The notes under the pieces are model-generated. The model made no database searches. It was not told where the DNA came from and saw only the letters and a list, made by a program, of their open reading frames with translations. Below, in pieces: positions 50,519-61,445 of a stretch of DNA of 64,000 nt (its first letter is position 1; every line of letters begins with the position of its first letter). This DNA comes from Erwinia endophytica (lineage in GTDB: Bacteria > Pseudomonadota > Gammaproteobacteria > Enterobacterales > Enterobacteriaceae). Where the stretch lies: contig NZ_RQVV01000024.1 of assembly GCF_009295515.1 (NCBI RefSeq), positions 62,001 through 126,000 of the forward strand. The letters are read 5' to 3'. The position numbers and the translations under genes are program-made.

Positions 50519-52039
50519 ATGTTATTACCCTGGCTAATACTTATCCCGTTTATCGGTGGTCTGCTCTGTTGGCAGTTTGAGCGCTTTGGTAGCAAGGTGC
50601 CGCGTTGGATTGCGTTGATCGCAATGGGATTGACACTGGCGCTTTCACTGCAACTCTGGCTGCAGGGCGGTTATTCGCTGACCCAGAGCGCTGGCATTCC
50701 GCAATGGCAGTCAGAATTTCTGGTTTCGTGGATCCCGCGTTTTGGCATTAATATCCATCTGGCACTGGACGGATTGTCGCTGTTGATGGTGGTGCTGACT
50801 GGTTTGCTGGGCGTGATGGCAATCCTCTGTTCATGGAATGAAATTGAAAAATGGCAGGGTTTTTTCCACCTGAACCTGCTGTGGATCCTTGGCGGCGTGA
50901 TGGGCGTGTTCCTTGCCATCGACATGTTCCTGTTTTTCTTCTTCTGGGAAATGATGCTGGTGCCGATGTACTTCCTGATTGCCTTGTGGGGGCATAAAGC
51001 ATCGGACGGTAAAACGCGTATCACTGCCGCGACCAAGTTTTTTATCTATACCCAGGCCAGCGGCCTGGTGATGTTGATAGCGATCCTGGCGCTGGTTTTC
51101 GTGCACTATAACGTCACAGGGGTGTGGACCTTCAATTATGAAGCGCTGCTGAAAACCCCGATGTCGCACACCGTCGAATACTTGCTGATGCTGGGCTTCT
51201 TTATCGCTTTTGCGGTAAAAATGCCGGTTGTTCCGTTGCATGGTTGGTTGCCGGACGCGCATAGTCAGGCGCCTACGGCCGGTTCAGTCGACCTGGCGGG
51301 GATCCTGCTGAAAACTGCGGCCTATGGTCTGTTGCGATTTTCGCTACCGTTGTTTCCACAGGCATCAGCAGCGTTCGCGCCTGTTGCGATGTGGCTGGGG
51401 GTAATCGGTATCTTTTACGGCGCGTGGATGGCGTTCTCGCAGTATGACATCAAACGTCTGATTGCTTATTCCTCGATTTCGCATATGGGTTTTGTGCTGA
51501 TAGCCATCTATACCGGCAGTCAGTTGGCGTTCCAGGGCGCGGTGGTGCAGATGATTGCCCACGGTCTTTCCGCGTCGGCACTGTTTATCCTGTGTGGCCA
51601 ATTGTACGAGCGCCTGCATACGCGTGATATGCGCCAGATGGGGGGCTTATGGGCACGCATTAAATGGTTGCCGGGGTTATCGCTGTTCTTCGCGGTAGCG
51701 AACCTGGGGATGCCGGGGACCGGGAACTTCGTCGGTGAATTTATGATCCTGACGGGGAGCTTCCAGACAGTGCCGCTGATTATTATTGTGGCGACGTTTG
51801 GTCTGGTGTTCGCTTCTGTTTACTCGTTGATCATGATGCAACGTGCTTATTATGGCGCGCCAAAATCTAATACGCCGCTACGGGGCATGTCGCCGCGTGA
51901 ATTTCTGATGATTATGGTACTGCTGGTGCTGTTGGTGCTACTGGGGGTTTACCCACAGCCGATTCTGGACACCTCACATGCTGCAATGAGTCATATTCAG
52001 CAGTGGTATACCGCTTCAATTTCAACTACAAGGCCGTAA
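50519..52039 (+). CDS. nuoM: NADH-quinone oxidoreductase subunit M
   Basis: Middle antiporter-like subunit, 506 residues (E. coli 509). The key Glu lies in FFFFFWEMMLVPMYFLIALWG near residue 144; a Lys/His relay lies in KMPVVPLHGWLPDAHSQAPT near residue 235. The ATG at 50519 starts MLLPWLILIPFIGG, as in E. coli; the open frame extends 25 codons upstream without homology. Six bases separate it from nuoN. Confidence 0.97.
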   Translation: MLLPWLILIPFIGGLLCWQFERFGSKVPRWIALIAMGLTLALSLQLWLQGGYSLTQSAGIPQWQSEFLVSWIPRFGINIHLALDGLSLLMVVLTGLLGVMAILCSWNEIEKWQGFFHLNLLWILGGVMGVFLAIDMFLFFFFWEMMLVPMYFLIALWGHKASDGKTRITAATKFFIYTQASGLVMLIAILALVFVHYNVTGVWTFNYEALLKTPMSHTVEYLLMLGFFIAFAVKMPVVPLHGWLPDAHSQAPTAGSVDLAGILLKTAAYGLLRFSLPLFPQASAAFAPVAMWLGVIGIFYGAWMAFSQYDIKRLIAYSSISHMGFVLIAIYTGSQLAFQGAVVQMIAHGLSASALFILCGQLYERLHTRDMRQMGGLWARIKWLPGLSLFFAVANLGMPGTGNFVGEFMILTGSFQTVPLIIIVATFGLVFASVYSLIMMQRAYYGAPKSNTPLRGMSPREFLMIMVLLVLLVLLGVYPQPILDTSHAAMSHIQQWYTASISTTRP

Positions 52040-52045
52040 TTCGCC

Positions 52046-53503
52046 ATGACAATAACTCCTCAACAATTGATCGCGCTTCTACCGATGCTGATCGTCGGAT
52101 TGACGGTGGTAGTTGTGATGCTGTCCATTGCGTGGCGACGCAACCACTTCGTCAACGCCACACTGGCGGTCGTGGGTTTGAACCTGGCGCTGTTCTCGCT
52201 CTGGTGGGTGGGCCAGGCAGGCCCGATGGATGTCACACCGCTGCTGCGGGTCGATGGTTATTCGATGCTGTATACCGGGCTGGTGGTCCTTGCCAGCCTG
52301 GCGACCTGTACTTTTGCCTACCCGTGGTTGGCGACGTACCCGGATAACTGCGAAGAGTTCTACCTGCTGGTGCTGATCGCGGCTCTTGGCGGTGTGGTGC
52401 TGGCCAGCGCGAACCATCTGGCTTCGATGTTGATCGGTATCGAGCTGATTTCCCTGCCGCTATTTGGTTTGGTTGGTTATGCTTTCCAGCAAAAACGCTC
52501 GTTGGAAGCCAGTATCAAATACACCATCATGTCTGCGGCGGCTTCATCCTTCCTGCTGTTCGGTATGGCGCTGCTGTATGCCGATTCCGGCAACCTGAGC
52601 TTTGCTGCTTTAGGTAAGAGTCTGAACGACGGTATGCTGCATCAGCCGCTGTTACTGGCCGGACTGGGGATGATGATTGTCGGCCTCGGTTTCAAATTAT
52701 CGTTGGTGCCGTTCCATCTGTGGACACCGGATGTTTATCAGGGGGCGCCAGCACCGGTTTCGACTTTCCTGGCGACGGCCAGCAAGATAGCTGTCTTCGG
52801 TGTGGTGATGCGTTTGTTCCTGTACGCGCCAGTGGCGGACAGTGAGACGGTACGACTGGTGCTGGCGGTGATGGCTTTCGCCTCGATCCTGTTCGGTAAT
52901 GTGATGGCTATCTCGCAGAGCAACATTAAGCGCCTGTTGGGTTACTCTTCTATCGCACATATGGGTTATCTGTTGGTGGCGTTGATTGCGATTCAGACGC
53001 ATCAGCTTTCGCTGGAGACGGTGGGCGTGTACCTGGCGGGCTATCTGTTTAGTAGTCTCGGTGCTTTCGGCGTCGTGAGTTTGATGTCCAGCCCTTATCG
53101 GGGGCCGGATGCGGATTCTCTGTACTCATACCGAGGTCTGTTCTGGCACCGTCCGATCCTGTCGGCGGTGATGACCGTGATGATGTTGTCGCTGGCCGGT
53201 ATCCCGATGACGTTGGGTTTTATCGGTAAGTTCTACGTCATGGCCGTCGGCGTGAGCGCCCATCTGTGGTGGCTGACTGCGGCGGTCGTGGCTGGTAGTG
53301 CTATCGGGCTTTACTACTATCTGCGTGTGACGGTAAGCCTGTACCTGAATCCGCCTGAGCTGCTTCATCGTGATACCCCGGCTAACTGGGCTTTCACTGC
53401 GGGTGGCGTGGTGGTCCTGATTTCGGCGATCCTGGTACTGGTGCTGGGTATCTATCCTCAGCCGTTGATTTCGCTGGTTCAGCTAGCGCAACCGCTGATG
53501 TGA
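52046..53503 (+). CDS. nuoN: NADH-quinone oxidoreductase subunit N
   Basis: Third antiporter-like subunit, 485 residues, closest to NuoK. The conserved Glu/Lys features are seen in [18 protein letters not shown] near residue 132 and [21 protein letters not shown] near residue 217. Last gene of the operon, closed by a terminator 24 bases downstream. Confidence 0.98.
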   Translation: MTITPQQLIALLPMLIVGLTVVVVMLSIAWRRNHFVNATLAVVGLNLALFSLWWVGQAGPMDVTPLLRVDGYSMLYTGLVVLASLATCTFAYPWLATYPDNCEEFYLLVLIAALGGVVLASANHLASMLIGIELISLPLFGLVGYAFQQKRSLEASIKYTIMSAAASSFLLFGMALLYADSGNLSFAALGKSLNDGMLHQPLLLAGLGMMIVGLGFKLSLVPFHLWTPDVYQGAPAPVSTFLATASKIAVFGVVMRLFLYAPVADSETVRLVLAVMAFASILFGNVMAISQSNIKRLLGYSSIAHMGYLLVALIAIQTHQLSLETVGVYLAGYLFSSLGAFGVVSLMSSPYRGPDADSLYSYRGLFWHRPILSAVMTVMMLSLAGIPMTLGFIGKFYVMAVGVSAHLWWLTAAVVAGSAIGLYYYLRVTVSLYLNPPELLHRDTPANWAFTAGGVVVLISAILVLVLGIYPQPLISLVQLAQPLM

Positions 53504-53526
53504 TTCGTTTTCCAGCAGTGATAAAT

Positions 53527-53549
53527 GGGCTCCCAGGAGCCCGTTTTTT
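53527..53549 (+). terminator. intrinsic terminator of the nuo operon
   Basis: GGGCTC/GAGCCC with a CCAG loop, then G and six T residues: a standard Rho-independent terminator. Confidence 0.9.
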
Positions 53550-53614
53550 GTCTGAAAAAATCCCCTGAAAACGTGTAGAGTAATAAAATTGACACCCGCA
53601 GTGAGAAAAGGGAA

Positions 53615-54079
53615 ATGGATGTTAACTGGCTGGACCTGCACCACAGTGAGCTTACGGTAACTCAGCTTTACCAGATTTTGGCATTGCGTAACGCGGTGTT
53701 TATCGTCGAGCAACATTGCCCTTATCAGGACGTGGATGGTGCTGACCTGAACGGTGAAAACCGCCATCTGTTAGGCATGCTGGATAATCAATTGCTGGCC
53801 TATGCCCGGCTGTTGGCTCCTGAAACTGATGATAAGCCGGTGAAAATTGGTCGGGTGATCGTCTCCGGGGAGGCCCGTGGGCTGAGCCTGGGTTATCGGC
53901 TGATGGAACAGGCGATCACGCTCTGTGAATATTACTGGCCACAGTACACTATCTTGCTGTCAGCACAGGCGCATTTGCAGGGGTTCTATGCCCGTTTCGG
54001 CTTCCAACCGGTGAGCGAACCTTATCTGGAAGACAATATTCGGCATATTGATATGGAAAAATCATGCCTGACTGAATGA
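53615..54079 (+). CDS. elaA: GNAT-family acetyltransferase ElaA
   Basis: A 154-residue GCN5-related N-acetyltransferase. The acetyl-CoA loop region is GRVIVSGEARGLSLGYRLMEQAI near residue 80; the N-terminal LYQILALRNAVFIVEQHCPYQDVDG is the ElaA signature. Its acceptor is not established. Stands next to nuoN as in E. coli and converges on opgD. Confidence 0.94.
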   Translation: MDVNWLDLHHSELTVTQLYQILALRNAVFIVEQHCPYQDVDGADLNGENRHLLGMLDNQLLAYARLLAPETDDKPVKIGRVIVSGEARGLSLGYRLMEQAITLCEYYWPQYTILLSAQAHLQGFYARFGFQPVSEPYLEDNIRHIDMEKSCLTE

Positions 54080-54124
54080 GTCAACGCTGGGAAACGGCCT
54101 TGACTCATAGTGACAGGGGTTTTC

Positions 54125-55783
54125 TTAACGGGCCGTCATCTGGCGGTCATCGATGTATTTTCGCCGGTCTGGCGCGGGGGGGAAATACTGATACAGCCAG
54201 GTCTCACTCAGTGTTTCATCTTTGGTACGCAGGAACAGACGCATGTTCACCGGCTCAACGGAATCGCTGTTCGGGTACCAGTCAAACAGGATCCGGTAGC
54301 CATCGATTGGCTCGACATAGAGGATTTCCACCTGCTTAATGCTACCTGAGGTCACATTGATGACCGGTTCGATACCTTTTGGTGCTGCCGCGTTCAGATC
54401 ACCGCCGACAAAATCAACCGCAAAGCGCCGCGCCCAGACCTCCGGATAGTGTTCGCCCGGCGCCCAGCCTTCCGGGAAGCCGCCCATACCGGTTCGGGTC
54501 GCCCTGACCCGCGCTAACGCACTGGATACTGGCGGCATGCCGCTCCAGTACAATTTGTAGCTGAAACTGTGCTCGCTGCCAGCCTTAATCGTATCGGCTG
54601 GATGCCAGAAGCAGACAATGTTATCCAGCGTTTCACCGGTGGTAGGGATCTCCATCAGATTGATCGCGCCTTTGCCCCATTTGCCAACCGGTTCAACCCA
54701 CAGACTCGGCCGCTTGTTATACCAGCCAATCACATCCTGATAGTCCTGGAAATCGTGATCCAGTTGCAGCATGCCGAAGCCACGTGGATTTTCATCCTGG
54801 TAAGCATTAAAAGTCAGGCGTTGCGGGTTATTCAGCGGGCGGCAGATCCATTCACCAACCCCGGTCCACATCGCCAGACGATCGGAATCATGGATTTGCG
54901 GATGGATCGTGTCGCACATGCGGCGTTCATTGGTGCCGCAGCTGAACATGGTGGTCATCGGCGCAATACCCAGTTGGGCTATATCCTTACGGGCATAAAT
55001 ATGGTTTTCCACCTCCATCACCACGCGTTTTTGTTCGCAGTGGATGATGAATTTGAACGCGCCAGTACAGCTTGGGCCGTCCAGCAAGGCATAAACGGTA
55101 AAGCTGGTCTCTTCCGCTTTCGGTGTTTCAAACCAGAACGCAGTAAAGTCAGGGAATTCTTCTTTGCCATTACTGAAGGTATCAATCGCGACACCGCGGG
55201 CAGAGAGGCCATACTGATAAGTGTCATCAACGGCGCGAAAATAACTGGCGCCGAGGAAGGAAACGATATCTTTGCTGGTCAATTCAGGTTTCTTGAAGGC
55301 CCGGAAACCGGCAAAGCCCAGGTCGGTTTTACCTTCCAGTTGTTGGGTATCCACATCGGCATTGTGGTAGTTAAACAACTCAGGTCGGAAGTGAATTTCG
55401 CGGGCCTCACGGCTGGCGGCATCAACGGAAAACATCCGTAATCGACGTTTAAAACCCATGCCGACATGGAAGAACTGGACGTCAAGTTGACGATTGGGAA
55501 TATCATTCCACAGTGAATGGTTAGCGTCGTACTGGATGGCGTTGTAGGCCTGCGGCGTTAGCGTTGCCAGCGTTTCTGGCAACGGGGCTGGCGCGCCGCC
55601 ATAGGGTTGCTTAGCCTGTTGGGCCGCCATCTTTTTGAGCGTCTCAAAACTAAATTGCTTCGCGTTACCATCGGCAATGCTGCTATCTGCCCAGGCGGCC
55701 TGCGCAAACAGCGTTGATAAACCGGACATTCCGCTGACCGCTGCGCAAGCCATTGACGCTTTCATAAACATTCTTCGATTCAT
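54125..55783 (-). CDS. opgD: glucan biosynthesis protein OpgD (MdoD)
   Basis: A periplasmic protein that helps shape the length of osmoregulated periplasmic glucans. The 552 residues begin with a Tat signal (RRMFMKAS at residues 3-10, then a hydrophobic stretch and an AWA cleavage site near 33). The MdoG/OpgG fold follows, with long matches to E. coli OpgD such as [20 protein letters not shown] and [18 protein letters not shown]. An ATG four codons upstream (55795) is an equally good start by ribosome spacing. In E. coli opgD lies elsewhere (ydcG), so its position here between elaA and elaB is a rearrangement. Confidence 0.93.
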   Translation of the reverse strand: MNRRMFMKASMACAAVSGMSGLSTLFAQAAWADSSIADGNAKQFSFETLKKMAAQQAKQPYGGAPAPLPETLATLTPQAYNAIQYDANHSLWNDIPNRQLDVQFFHVGMGFKRRLRMFSVDAASREAREIHFRPELFNYHNADVDTQQLEGKTDLGFAGFRAFKKPELTSKDIVSFLGASYFRAVDDTYQYGLSARGVAIDTFSNGKEEFPDFTAFWFETPKAEETSFTVYALLDGPSCTGAFKFIIHCEQKRVVMEVENHIYARKDIAQLGIAPMTTMFSCGTNERRMCDTIHPQIHDSDRLAMWTGVGEWICRPLNNPQRLTFNAYQDENPRGFGMLQLDHDFQDYQDVIGWYNKRPSLWVEPVGKWGKGAINLMEIPTTGETLDNIVCFWHPADTIKAGSEHSFSYKLYWSGMPPVSSALARVRATRTGMGGFPEGWAPGEHYPEVWARRFAVDFVGGDLNAAAPKGIEPVINVTSGSIKQVEILYVEPIDGYRILFDWYPNSDSVEPVNMRLFLRTKDETLSETWLYQYFPPAPDRRKYIDDRQMTAR

Positions 55784-55984
55784 GCCAGAAATCATATCCT
55801 TTGCTGAACGGAGTTTGTAAAGACTGCGTGCTGTTGCACTCAGGGGCTGACTCGTGCGCCCGCAGCCTTGATTTACCTGAATTATGGAACAGGCTGTAGC
55901 GAGATACGACAGCGTGCCATGACGAAAATTCAGTTACCGGAAAACTTATCAGATAAATCCAATAAAAGCAGTGTATTCCTGTGA

Positions 55985-56884
55985 TTAAGGCTGTCTGGGC
56001 GCCGGTTCCGGAGGATTCTTGTTACTGTGCTGCCGCAGTGTTTCGGTGATAAATTTATGCAGGGGAGCCTGACGATTGGCGTGGCGCATCACCACGATCA
56101 GCTCGCGATAAAAGGTCAGCTCGCCCAGCGATACAATGCGTACGCCGGAAGGACGATCGACCCACAGTCCGGCCAGCGGCACCAGCGCGACACCGAGCCG
56201 CATTTCGACCATTTTTACGATCGCATCTATTTCATCAATTTCCAGGGCCAGTTTGGGATCGAGACGTTGTTCGCGTAGAAATTGTGTGACCAGACGGCCG
56301 CCAAATGAGGTGCGATCGTAGCGGATAAAAGGATTATCGCGGATCAGTCTGAACACATCGTCTCCGGCCACATCCGGCGGCACAATCAATACGAAAGGCT
56401 CTTTTTGCAGGGTTTCAGCGTACAGATCTTTGGTCAGCGCAACGCCGGGTTTGATAACCACCGCCAGGTCGATGTTACCCGCCTCCACTTGGGTTAACAG
56501 GTTGAAAGAAACTCCTGGGATCAGCTTGGTTTCCAGCTCCGGAGCCTGTTGACGCAGATTGACCAGTACGGCAGGGAGAATGCCGGTTTGTACCGAAGCG
56601 ATAGCGCCAATTTTAATCGCCCCGCGATAGTCACTGAGGCTTTCGGGTTGCGCCATACGGTTAAAAAGAGTGAGGATTTCCCTGGCCATCGGCAGTAGGC
56701 GGATGCCGTTGGCATTCAATGCCACGGCACGGCCTGAGCGATCAAACAGCTTCATGCCCAGCGCACCTTCGAGTATCCGCATCTGTGCGCTGACAGCTGA
56801 CTGTGTCAGGCCAATCTGTTGCCCGGCAGCGGCGAAAGTGCCGGTCTGGCTGATGGCGATAAAGGTTTTCAGTTCCCGCAGCAT
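55985..56884 (-). CDS. LysR-family transcriptional regulator
   Basis: A 299-residue LysR-type regulator. The HTH core is FIAISQTGTFAAAGQQIGLT with TQSAVSAQMRILE as recognition helix (about residues 8-40); the effector domain starts near residue 90. I do not recognise it as a named protein. It is divergent from a VOC-family gene 107 bases away, and LysR regulators usually control such a neighbour. Confidence 0.9.
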   Translation of the reverse strand: MLRELKTFIAISQTGTFAAAGQQIGLTQSAVSAQMRILEGALGMKLFDRSGRAVALNANGIRLLPMAREILTLFNRMAQPESLSDYRGAIKIGAIASVQTGILPAVLVNLRQQAPELETKLIPGVSFNLLTQVEAGNIDLAVVIKPGVALTKDLYAETLQKEPFVLIVPPDVAGDDVFRLIRDNPFIRYDRTSFGGRLVTQFLREQRLDPKLALEIDEIDAIVKMVEMRLGVALVPLAGLWVDRPSGVRIVSLGELTFYRELIVVMRHANRQAPLHKFITETLRQHSNKNPPEPAPRQP

Positions 56885-56991
56885 GATTTCAGACTCACCA
56901 AAATAATTGTTGAATTATCGTAAAAATATTCGCTTTTCAAAAAAAATATTATCTATAGCATTGATGAAATACAACGTATTCGGAGATGATT

Positions 56992-57417
56992 ATGTCCCTC
57001 AGCCCGTTTCACTTGGCGATCCCGGTCACTGACCTCGCCGCTGCCCGCCATTTTTATGGCACCGTCTTTAATTTGTCTGAAGGTCGCTCCAGCGATAAAT
57101 GGGTAGATTTTGACTTTTATGGCCACCAGTTAGTGATTCATGAGCATCCGAAAACCGCCTCGCAGGAATCAGTGCATAAAAATGCCGTTGATGGACACGG
57201 TGTACCTGTGCCGCATTTCGGTCTGGTACTGAGTTGGGAAGACTGGGAAGCGCTGGCGGCGCGTCTGCGTGATTTCCAGATTAAGTTTGAAATTGAACCT
57301 TATGTGCGGTTCAAGGGACAAGTGGGTGAACAGGCCACGATGTTCTTTTACGATCCCAGCGGCAATGCGTTGGAGTTTAAAGCCTTTAAAGATATCGGGC
57401 AGATGTTTGCAAAATAG
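56992..57417 (+). CDS. VOC-family (glyoxalase/dioxygenase fold) protein
   Basis: A 141-residue vicinal oxygen chelate protein with two beta-alpha-beta-beta-beta repeats. Candidate metal ligands are His8 in [11 protein letters not shown], His in PVPHFGLVL near residue 75 and Glu in GNALEFKAF near residue 128, the pattern of a metal-binding VOC enzyme. Substrate unknown. The ATG at 56992 has CGGAG six bases upstream; an ATG six bases earlier is too close to it. Likely controlled by the divergent LysR regulator. Confidence 0.9.
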   Translation: MSLSPFHLAIPVTDLAAARHFYGTVFNLSEGRSSDKWVDFDFYGHQLVIHEHPKTASQESVHKNAVDGHGVPVPHFGLVLSWEDWEALAARLRDFQIKFEIEPYVRFKGQVGEQATMFFYDPSGNALEFKAFKDIGQMFAK

Positions 57418-57467
57418 CGTTTCCGCTCTCTTCCTGAGCTGACGGATTGCAGACCCATTCTGGACAC

Positions 57468-57490
57468 CGGCCATCATGGCCGTTTTTTTT
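57468..57490 (+). terminator. intrinsic terminator after the VOC gene
   Basis: CGGCCA/TGGCCG with a TCA loop and eight T residues, 50 bases after the stop. Confidence 0.85.
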
Positions 57491-57606
57491 GCCTGCCAGC
57501 CTCATCGATGACATTTATTATCAGTTAATTCCTGGTCACCGTACGGGCAGAACCGCTAAAAGTGTCTATAGTTACTGGAAATTGTTATCCGCGCAATGGA
57601 GGAATA

Positions 57607-57918
57607 ATGACGACGACCACTGAACCACAAGACTCGCATCTGGACGATGACCTGGCTTTGCTGACTGAAACGTTGGAAGAAGTGCTGAAGTCTTCCGGAG
57701 ACCCTGCGGATCAGAAATATATTGAGCTTAAGGCTAAAGCCGAAAAATCGCTGAGCGAGGTTAAGTCGCGCATCAGTCATGCGTCTGATGCGTATTACTA
57801 TCGTGCTAAACGGGTGGTATACCGAGCCGATGAATATGTTCACGAGAAGCCGTGGCAGGGGATCGGTGCTGGCGCAGCCCTCGGGCTGGTTGTGGGATTA
57901 TTGCTGGCGCGTCGCTAA
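57607..57918 (+). CDS. elaB: tail-anchored inner membrane protein ElaB (DUF883)
   Basis: A 103-residue DUF883 protein. The acidic and helical N-terminal part (LDDDLALLTETLEEVLKSSGDPADQKY) is followed by an amphipathic coil and one C-terminal helix (about residues 82-100) that ends in RR, a tail anchor. Homologues bind ribosomes and rise in stationary phase under RpoS. The ATG at 57607 follows a strong GGAGG. The residues VHEKPWQGIGAGAALGLV are the family hallmark. Confidence 0.95.
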   Translation: MTTTTEPQDSHLDDDLALLTETLEEVLKSSGDPADQKYIELKAKAEKSLSEVKSRISHASDAYYYRAKRVVYRADEYVHEKPWQGIGAGAALGLVVGLLLARR

Positions 57919-57947
57919 GTCACTCGCGGGTCGGACAGCGTACAGAG

Positions 57948-57977
57948 ACGGGTGTTCTTCGGGGGCCCGTTTTTTTA
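57948..57977 (+). terminator. intrinsic terminator of elaB
   Basis: ACGGG (57948-57952) pairs with CCCGT (57966-57970), followed by a run of T residues, 29 bases after elaB. Confidence 0.7.
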
Positions 57978-58156
57978 TTGCATGCGACCCGTTCACCGTG
58001 TGCCGAACAGCGCAGACCGCCAGACAGCGAAGCGGTCGGTGGCCGATTGGAACGGCACACCACGAGCCGGAAACCTTATTGATACTGTCCTGAATCAAAA
58101 TGGCGCGGGAAAGGGGATCTTATACTGCGCTTTGCTCGTTTGATCTGGGGTGGTTT

Positions 58157-59818
58157 ATGTCACACAGTATCTTTAATCGTCGCTGGGCCGCCGTTATCCT
58201 TGAAGCCTTAACACGGCATGGTGTGCGCCATCTCTGCATTGCGCCGGGGTCCCGTTCAGCACCGTTAACGCTGGCCGCCGCGGACAATCCCTCATTTCTC
58301 TGCCATACCCATTTTGATGAGCGTGGGATGGGGTATCTGGCGTTGGGGCTGGCGAAAGCCAGCCGACAGCCGGTGGCGATTATTGTCACCTCCGGTACGG
58401 CAGTCGCCAACCTCTATCCGGCGGTGATTGAAGCTCGCCTGACGGGGGAACGGTTGATCGTGTTGAGCGCGGATCGGCCGCAGCAACTGATTGACTGTGG
58501 TGCCAATCAGGCTGTTGAGCAACCGGGGCTGTTCGGTAATCATGTCAGCGGCTCGCTTAATCTTCCCACGCCTTCTCCTGATATTCCTGCGAGCTGGTTG
58601 GTTTCAGCCGTCGACGCGCTGATGCAGCAGCATCCTGCTGGCGCCGTACATCTCAATTGTCCTTTCGCTGAACCGTTGTACGGCGGTGATCCTGCTGCTT
58701 TCAAAGCCTGGCATGCGTCATTGGGACACTGGTGGCAGGGCGACCAGCCGTGGGTCGCCATGCCGATGTCGAGCACGGTTACCATTCAGGCGGACTGGCG
58801 TGAATGGCGGCAGCGCAACGGACTGGTGATTGTTGGCAACGTGACGGCGGAAGAGGGAACGGCGCTGGTTAAGTGGGCTGGTGAACTGGGCTGGCCGTTG
58901 ATTGCCGATGTACAGTCTCAGGCGGGGGCGTCTTTCCCCTGTGCTGAGATTTGGTTGCAGCAGTCAGTGGCGAGAGAGGCTCTGGAGCAGGCGCAACTGG
59001 TTGTACAGTTTGGCAGTCACCTCACCGGAAAACACCTGACCTCCTGGTTGGCGGAATATCAGCCGGAGGCGTACTGGTTGATTGAGTCTATGCCGGGCCG
59101 GCGTGATCCCGCACAACACCGTAGTTGTCGGATAGTGGCGGATATCGGTGACTGGCTGGATGCGCATCCTGCTATTGCGTTACCGGCCTGGTGTCCTTCG
59201 CTGGAAAAACTGGCCAGTGAAACCTTTCGCACAGTGCAGCAAAAACTGTGTCATTTTGGCGAGGCACAGTTGGCGGCCAGACTGTCAGAACTGTTGCCGG
59301 TGGATGGCAGCCTGTTCCTCGGTAACAGCCTGACCATCCGGCTGGTTAATGCTTTCGCCAGGTTACCGGTCGGGTATCCGGTTTATGCTAATCGCGGCGC
59401 CAGTGGTATTGACGGACTGTTGGCCACCTCTGCAGGTGTCCAGTTGGGCACTGGAAAGCCGGTGTTGGCGGTGATGGGTGATCTTTCGGCGCTTTACGAT
59501 CTCAATAGTTTGGCGCTGTTGCGCCAGGTGACGGCGCCGCTGGTGCTGATTGTGGTCAACAATAATGGTGGGCAGATTTTCAGCATGTTGCCCACGCCAG
59601 TCGCCGAGCGGGAACGTTTTTTCGCCATGCCTCAGCACGTGAATTTCGCTCCGGCCGCGGTGATGTTTGGCTTGCATTACCACCAGCCGCAAAGCTGGCT
59701 CGCACTGTGTGATGCGGTTGAGCAGGGATGGCAACATGATGGTGCTACGCTGATTGAACTCAGAGTGGATGAGGAACTGGGCGCGCAAAGTCTGGCCACA
59801 GGAGGTACGTTGTTATGA
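58157..59818 (+). CDS. menD: 2-succinyl-5-enolpyruvyl-6-hydroxy-3-cyclohexene-1-carboxylate synthase
   Basis: MenD, a thiamine diphosphate enzyme, joins isochorismate and 2-oxoglutarate in menaquinone synthesis. The 553 residues contain [14 protein letters not shown] near the N-terminus, the catalytic-Glu region [18 protein letters not shown], and the cofactor motif [15 protein letters not shown] to NNNGG in the C-terminal domain. The ATG at 58157 follows GGGGTGG; longer in-frame starts were rejected. First gene of menDHBCE; menF, which precedes it in E. coli, is absent. Confidence 0.96.
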   Translation: MSHSIFNRRWAAVILEALTRHGVRHLCIAPGSRSAPLTLAAADNPSFLCHTHFDERGMGYLALGLAKASRQPVAIIVTSGTAVANLYPAVIEARLTGERLIVLSADRPQQLIDCGANQAVEQPGLFGNHVSGSLNLPTPSPDIPASWLVSAVDALMQQHPAGAVHLNCPFAEPLYGGDPAAFKAWHASLGHWWQGDQPWVAMPMSSTVTIQADWREWRQRNGLVIVGNVTAEEGTALVKWAGELGWPLIADVQSQAGASFPCAEIWLQQSVAREALEQAQLVVQFGSHLTGKHLTSWLAEYQPEAYWLIESMPGRRDPAQHRSCRIVADIGDWLDAHPAIALPAWCPSLEKLASETFRTVQQKLCHFGEAQLAARLSELLPVDGSLFLGNSLTIRLVNAFARLPVGYPVYANRGASGIDGLLATSAGVQLGTGKPVLAVMGDLSALYDLNSLALLRQVTAPLVLIVVNNNGGQIFSMLPTPVAERERFFAMPQHVNFAPAAVMFGLHYHQPQSWLALCDAVEQGWQHDGATLIELRVDEELGAQSLATGGTLL

Positions 59819-60591
59819 TCCTCCACGCGCGCTGGCAAGGCGCACATCACGCTGATCGGCCGGTATTGGTGTGGTTGCACGGTTTTTTGGGCAGTGGGGA
59901 CGACTGGCAGCCCGTTCAGGCTTATTTCAGCGACTGGCCGCAGCTCAGTATCGACCTGCCGGGACATGGCGGTTCCCGCGCCCAATCGATCAGGGATTTC
60001 GACCAATTTTGCACCCAACTGACCGCGACCTTGCAACGCCATCAGGTGCGACGTTACTGGTTAATTGGTTACTCACTGGGCGGTCGGCTGGCGATGTTGT
60101 ATGCCTGTCGATATGCCGTTGGCGGTTTACAAGGGGTGGTCGTCGAAGGGGCGCATTACGGCCTTGACTCGGCATCGGCACAGCGCGAGCGGTTGGCGAA
60201 TGATGAGGGTTGGGCGCAAAAATTCAGTCAGCAGCCGCTACGTCAGACGCTCGACGAATGGTATCGCCAGCCGGTGTTTGCCAGCCTCACGGTCGCACAG
60301 CGGCAACAGATGATCCGGTTACGTAGCAACAACCATTATCAGGCTCTCGCCCGCATGCTGCGGGCGACTTCTCTTGCCCGTCAGCCTTATTTGCTGCCAG
60401 AGCTACAGCGTTTGCGCCATCTGCATTATCTGTGCGGCGAGCAGGACCCAAAATTCTGTCAACTGGCGCAGCAGGCTTCGCTATCCTTTGATGCTGTTCC
60501 CGCCGCAGGTCACAACGCTCACCGTGCTAATCCGCAAGCCTTCGCTGCTTTACTGGCAGCCAGGCTCCGTCATTTTAAGGAGTTATTATGA
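59815..60591 (+). CDS. menH: 2-succinyl-6-hydroxy-2,4-cyclohexadiene-1-carboxylate synthase
   Basis: MenH removes pyruvate from the MenD product to give SHCHC. A 258-residue alpha/beta-hydrolase: oxyanion region [13 protein letters not shown] near residue 18, nucleophile Ser in [12 protein letters not shown] near residue 86, and a C-terminal His in [11 protein letters not shown] near residue 232. Start overlaps menD by four bases and its end overlaps menB by four. Confidence 0.95.
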   Translation: MILHARWQGAHHADRPVLVWLHGFLGSGDDWQPVQAYFSDWPQLSIDLPGHGGSRAQSIRDFDQFCTQLTATLQRHQVRRYWLIGYSLGGRLAMLYACRYAVGGLQGVVVEGAHYGLDSASAQRERLANDEGWAQKFSQQPLRQTLDEWYRQPVFASLTVAQRQQMIRLRSNNHYQALARMLRATSLARQPYLLPELQRLRHLHYLCGEQDPKFCQLAQQASLSFDAVPAAGHNAHRANPQAFAALLAARLRHFKELL

Positions 60592-61445
60592 TCTATCCCA
60601 GCGAAGAGCGGCTATATGCCCCGGTTGAATGGCGCGATTGCAGCGCAGATTTTAACGATATCCGCTTTGCCAAATCGATTGATGGTATCGCCCGAATCAC
60701 CATCAACCGTCCCGAGGTTCGCAATGCATTTCGCCCACAGACGGTGAAGGAAATGCTACAGGCATTGCATGATGCCCGCCACGACGAGCATATTGGGGTG
60801 ATTGTGCTGACTGGCGCCGGTGAGCAGGCGTTCTGCGCCGGAGGCGATCAGAAAATTCGCGGCGACTACGGCGGTTATCGCGATGAGGCTGGGGTTCATC
60901 ACCTCAACGTACTGGATTTCCAGCGTCAGATTCGCACCTGCCCTAAACCGGTAGTGGCGATGGTGGCGGGGTATGCCGTGGGCGGTGGTCACGTTCTGCA
61001 TATGATGTGTGATCTGACCATTGCTGCGGACAACGCACAGTTCGGCCAGACCGGACCGAAAGTGGGGTCCTTTGACGGCGGTTGGGGGGCGGCTTATATG
61101 GCACGCATTGTCGGCCAGAAAAAAGCGCGTGAAATCTGGTTTCTGTGCCGGATGTACAATGCGCAACAGGCGCTGGAGATGGGGCTGGTGAACACCGTGG
61201 TGCCGCTGGCCGAGTTGGAGCGAGAAACGGTGCGCTGGTGTCGTGAAATGTTGCAGAACAGCCCGATGGCGTTGCGCTGCCTGAAAGCGGCGTTGAACGC
61301 GGATTGTGACGGTCAGGCGGGACTACAGGAGCTGGCGGGTAATGCCACTATGCTGTTTTATATGACAGAGGAAGGGCAGGAAGGGCGCAATGCGTTCAAC
61401 CAGAAGCGCGAACCTGACTTCAGCAAATTCAAGCGTAATCCGTAA
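60588..61445 (+). CDS. menB: 1,4-dihydroxy-2-naphthoyl-CoA synthase
   Basis: MenB closes the second ring of menaquinone from OSB-CoA. A 285-residue crotonase-fold enzyme: [15 protein letters not shown] binds Co[16 protein letters not shown] and [21 protein letters not shown] form the oxyanion hole and active site, [20 protein letters not shown] is a strong family signature. Overlaps menC by one base. Confidence 0.97.
   Translation: MIYPSEERLYAPVEWRDCSADFNDIRFAKSIDGIARITINRPEVRNAFRPQTVKEMLQALHDARHDEHIGVIVLTGAGEQAFCAGGDQKIRGDYGGYRDEAGVHHLNVLDFQRQIRTCPKPVVAMVAGYAVGGGHVLHMMCDLTIAADNAQFGQTGPKVGSFDGGWGAAYMARIVGQKKAREIWFLCRMYNAQQALEMGLVNTVVPLAELERETVRWCREMLQNSPMALRCLKAALNADCDGQAGLQELAGNATMLFYMTEEGQEGRNAFNQKREPDFSKFKRNP

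Noticed and set aside
57978-58156. Possible remnant of menF
   Set aside because: No frame in these 180 bases resembles the conserved C-terminus of isochorismate synthases.
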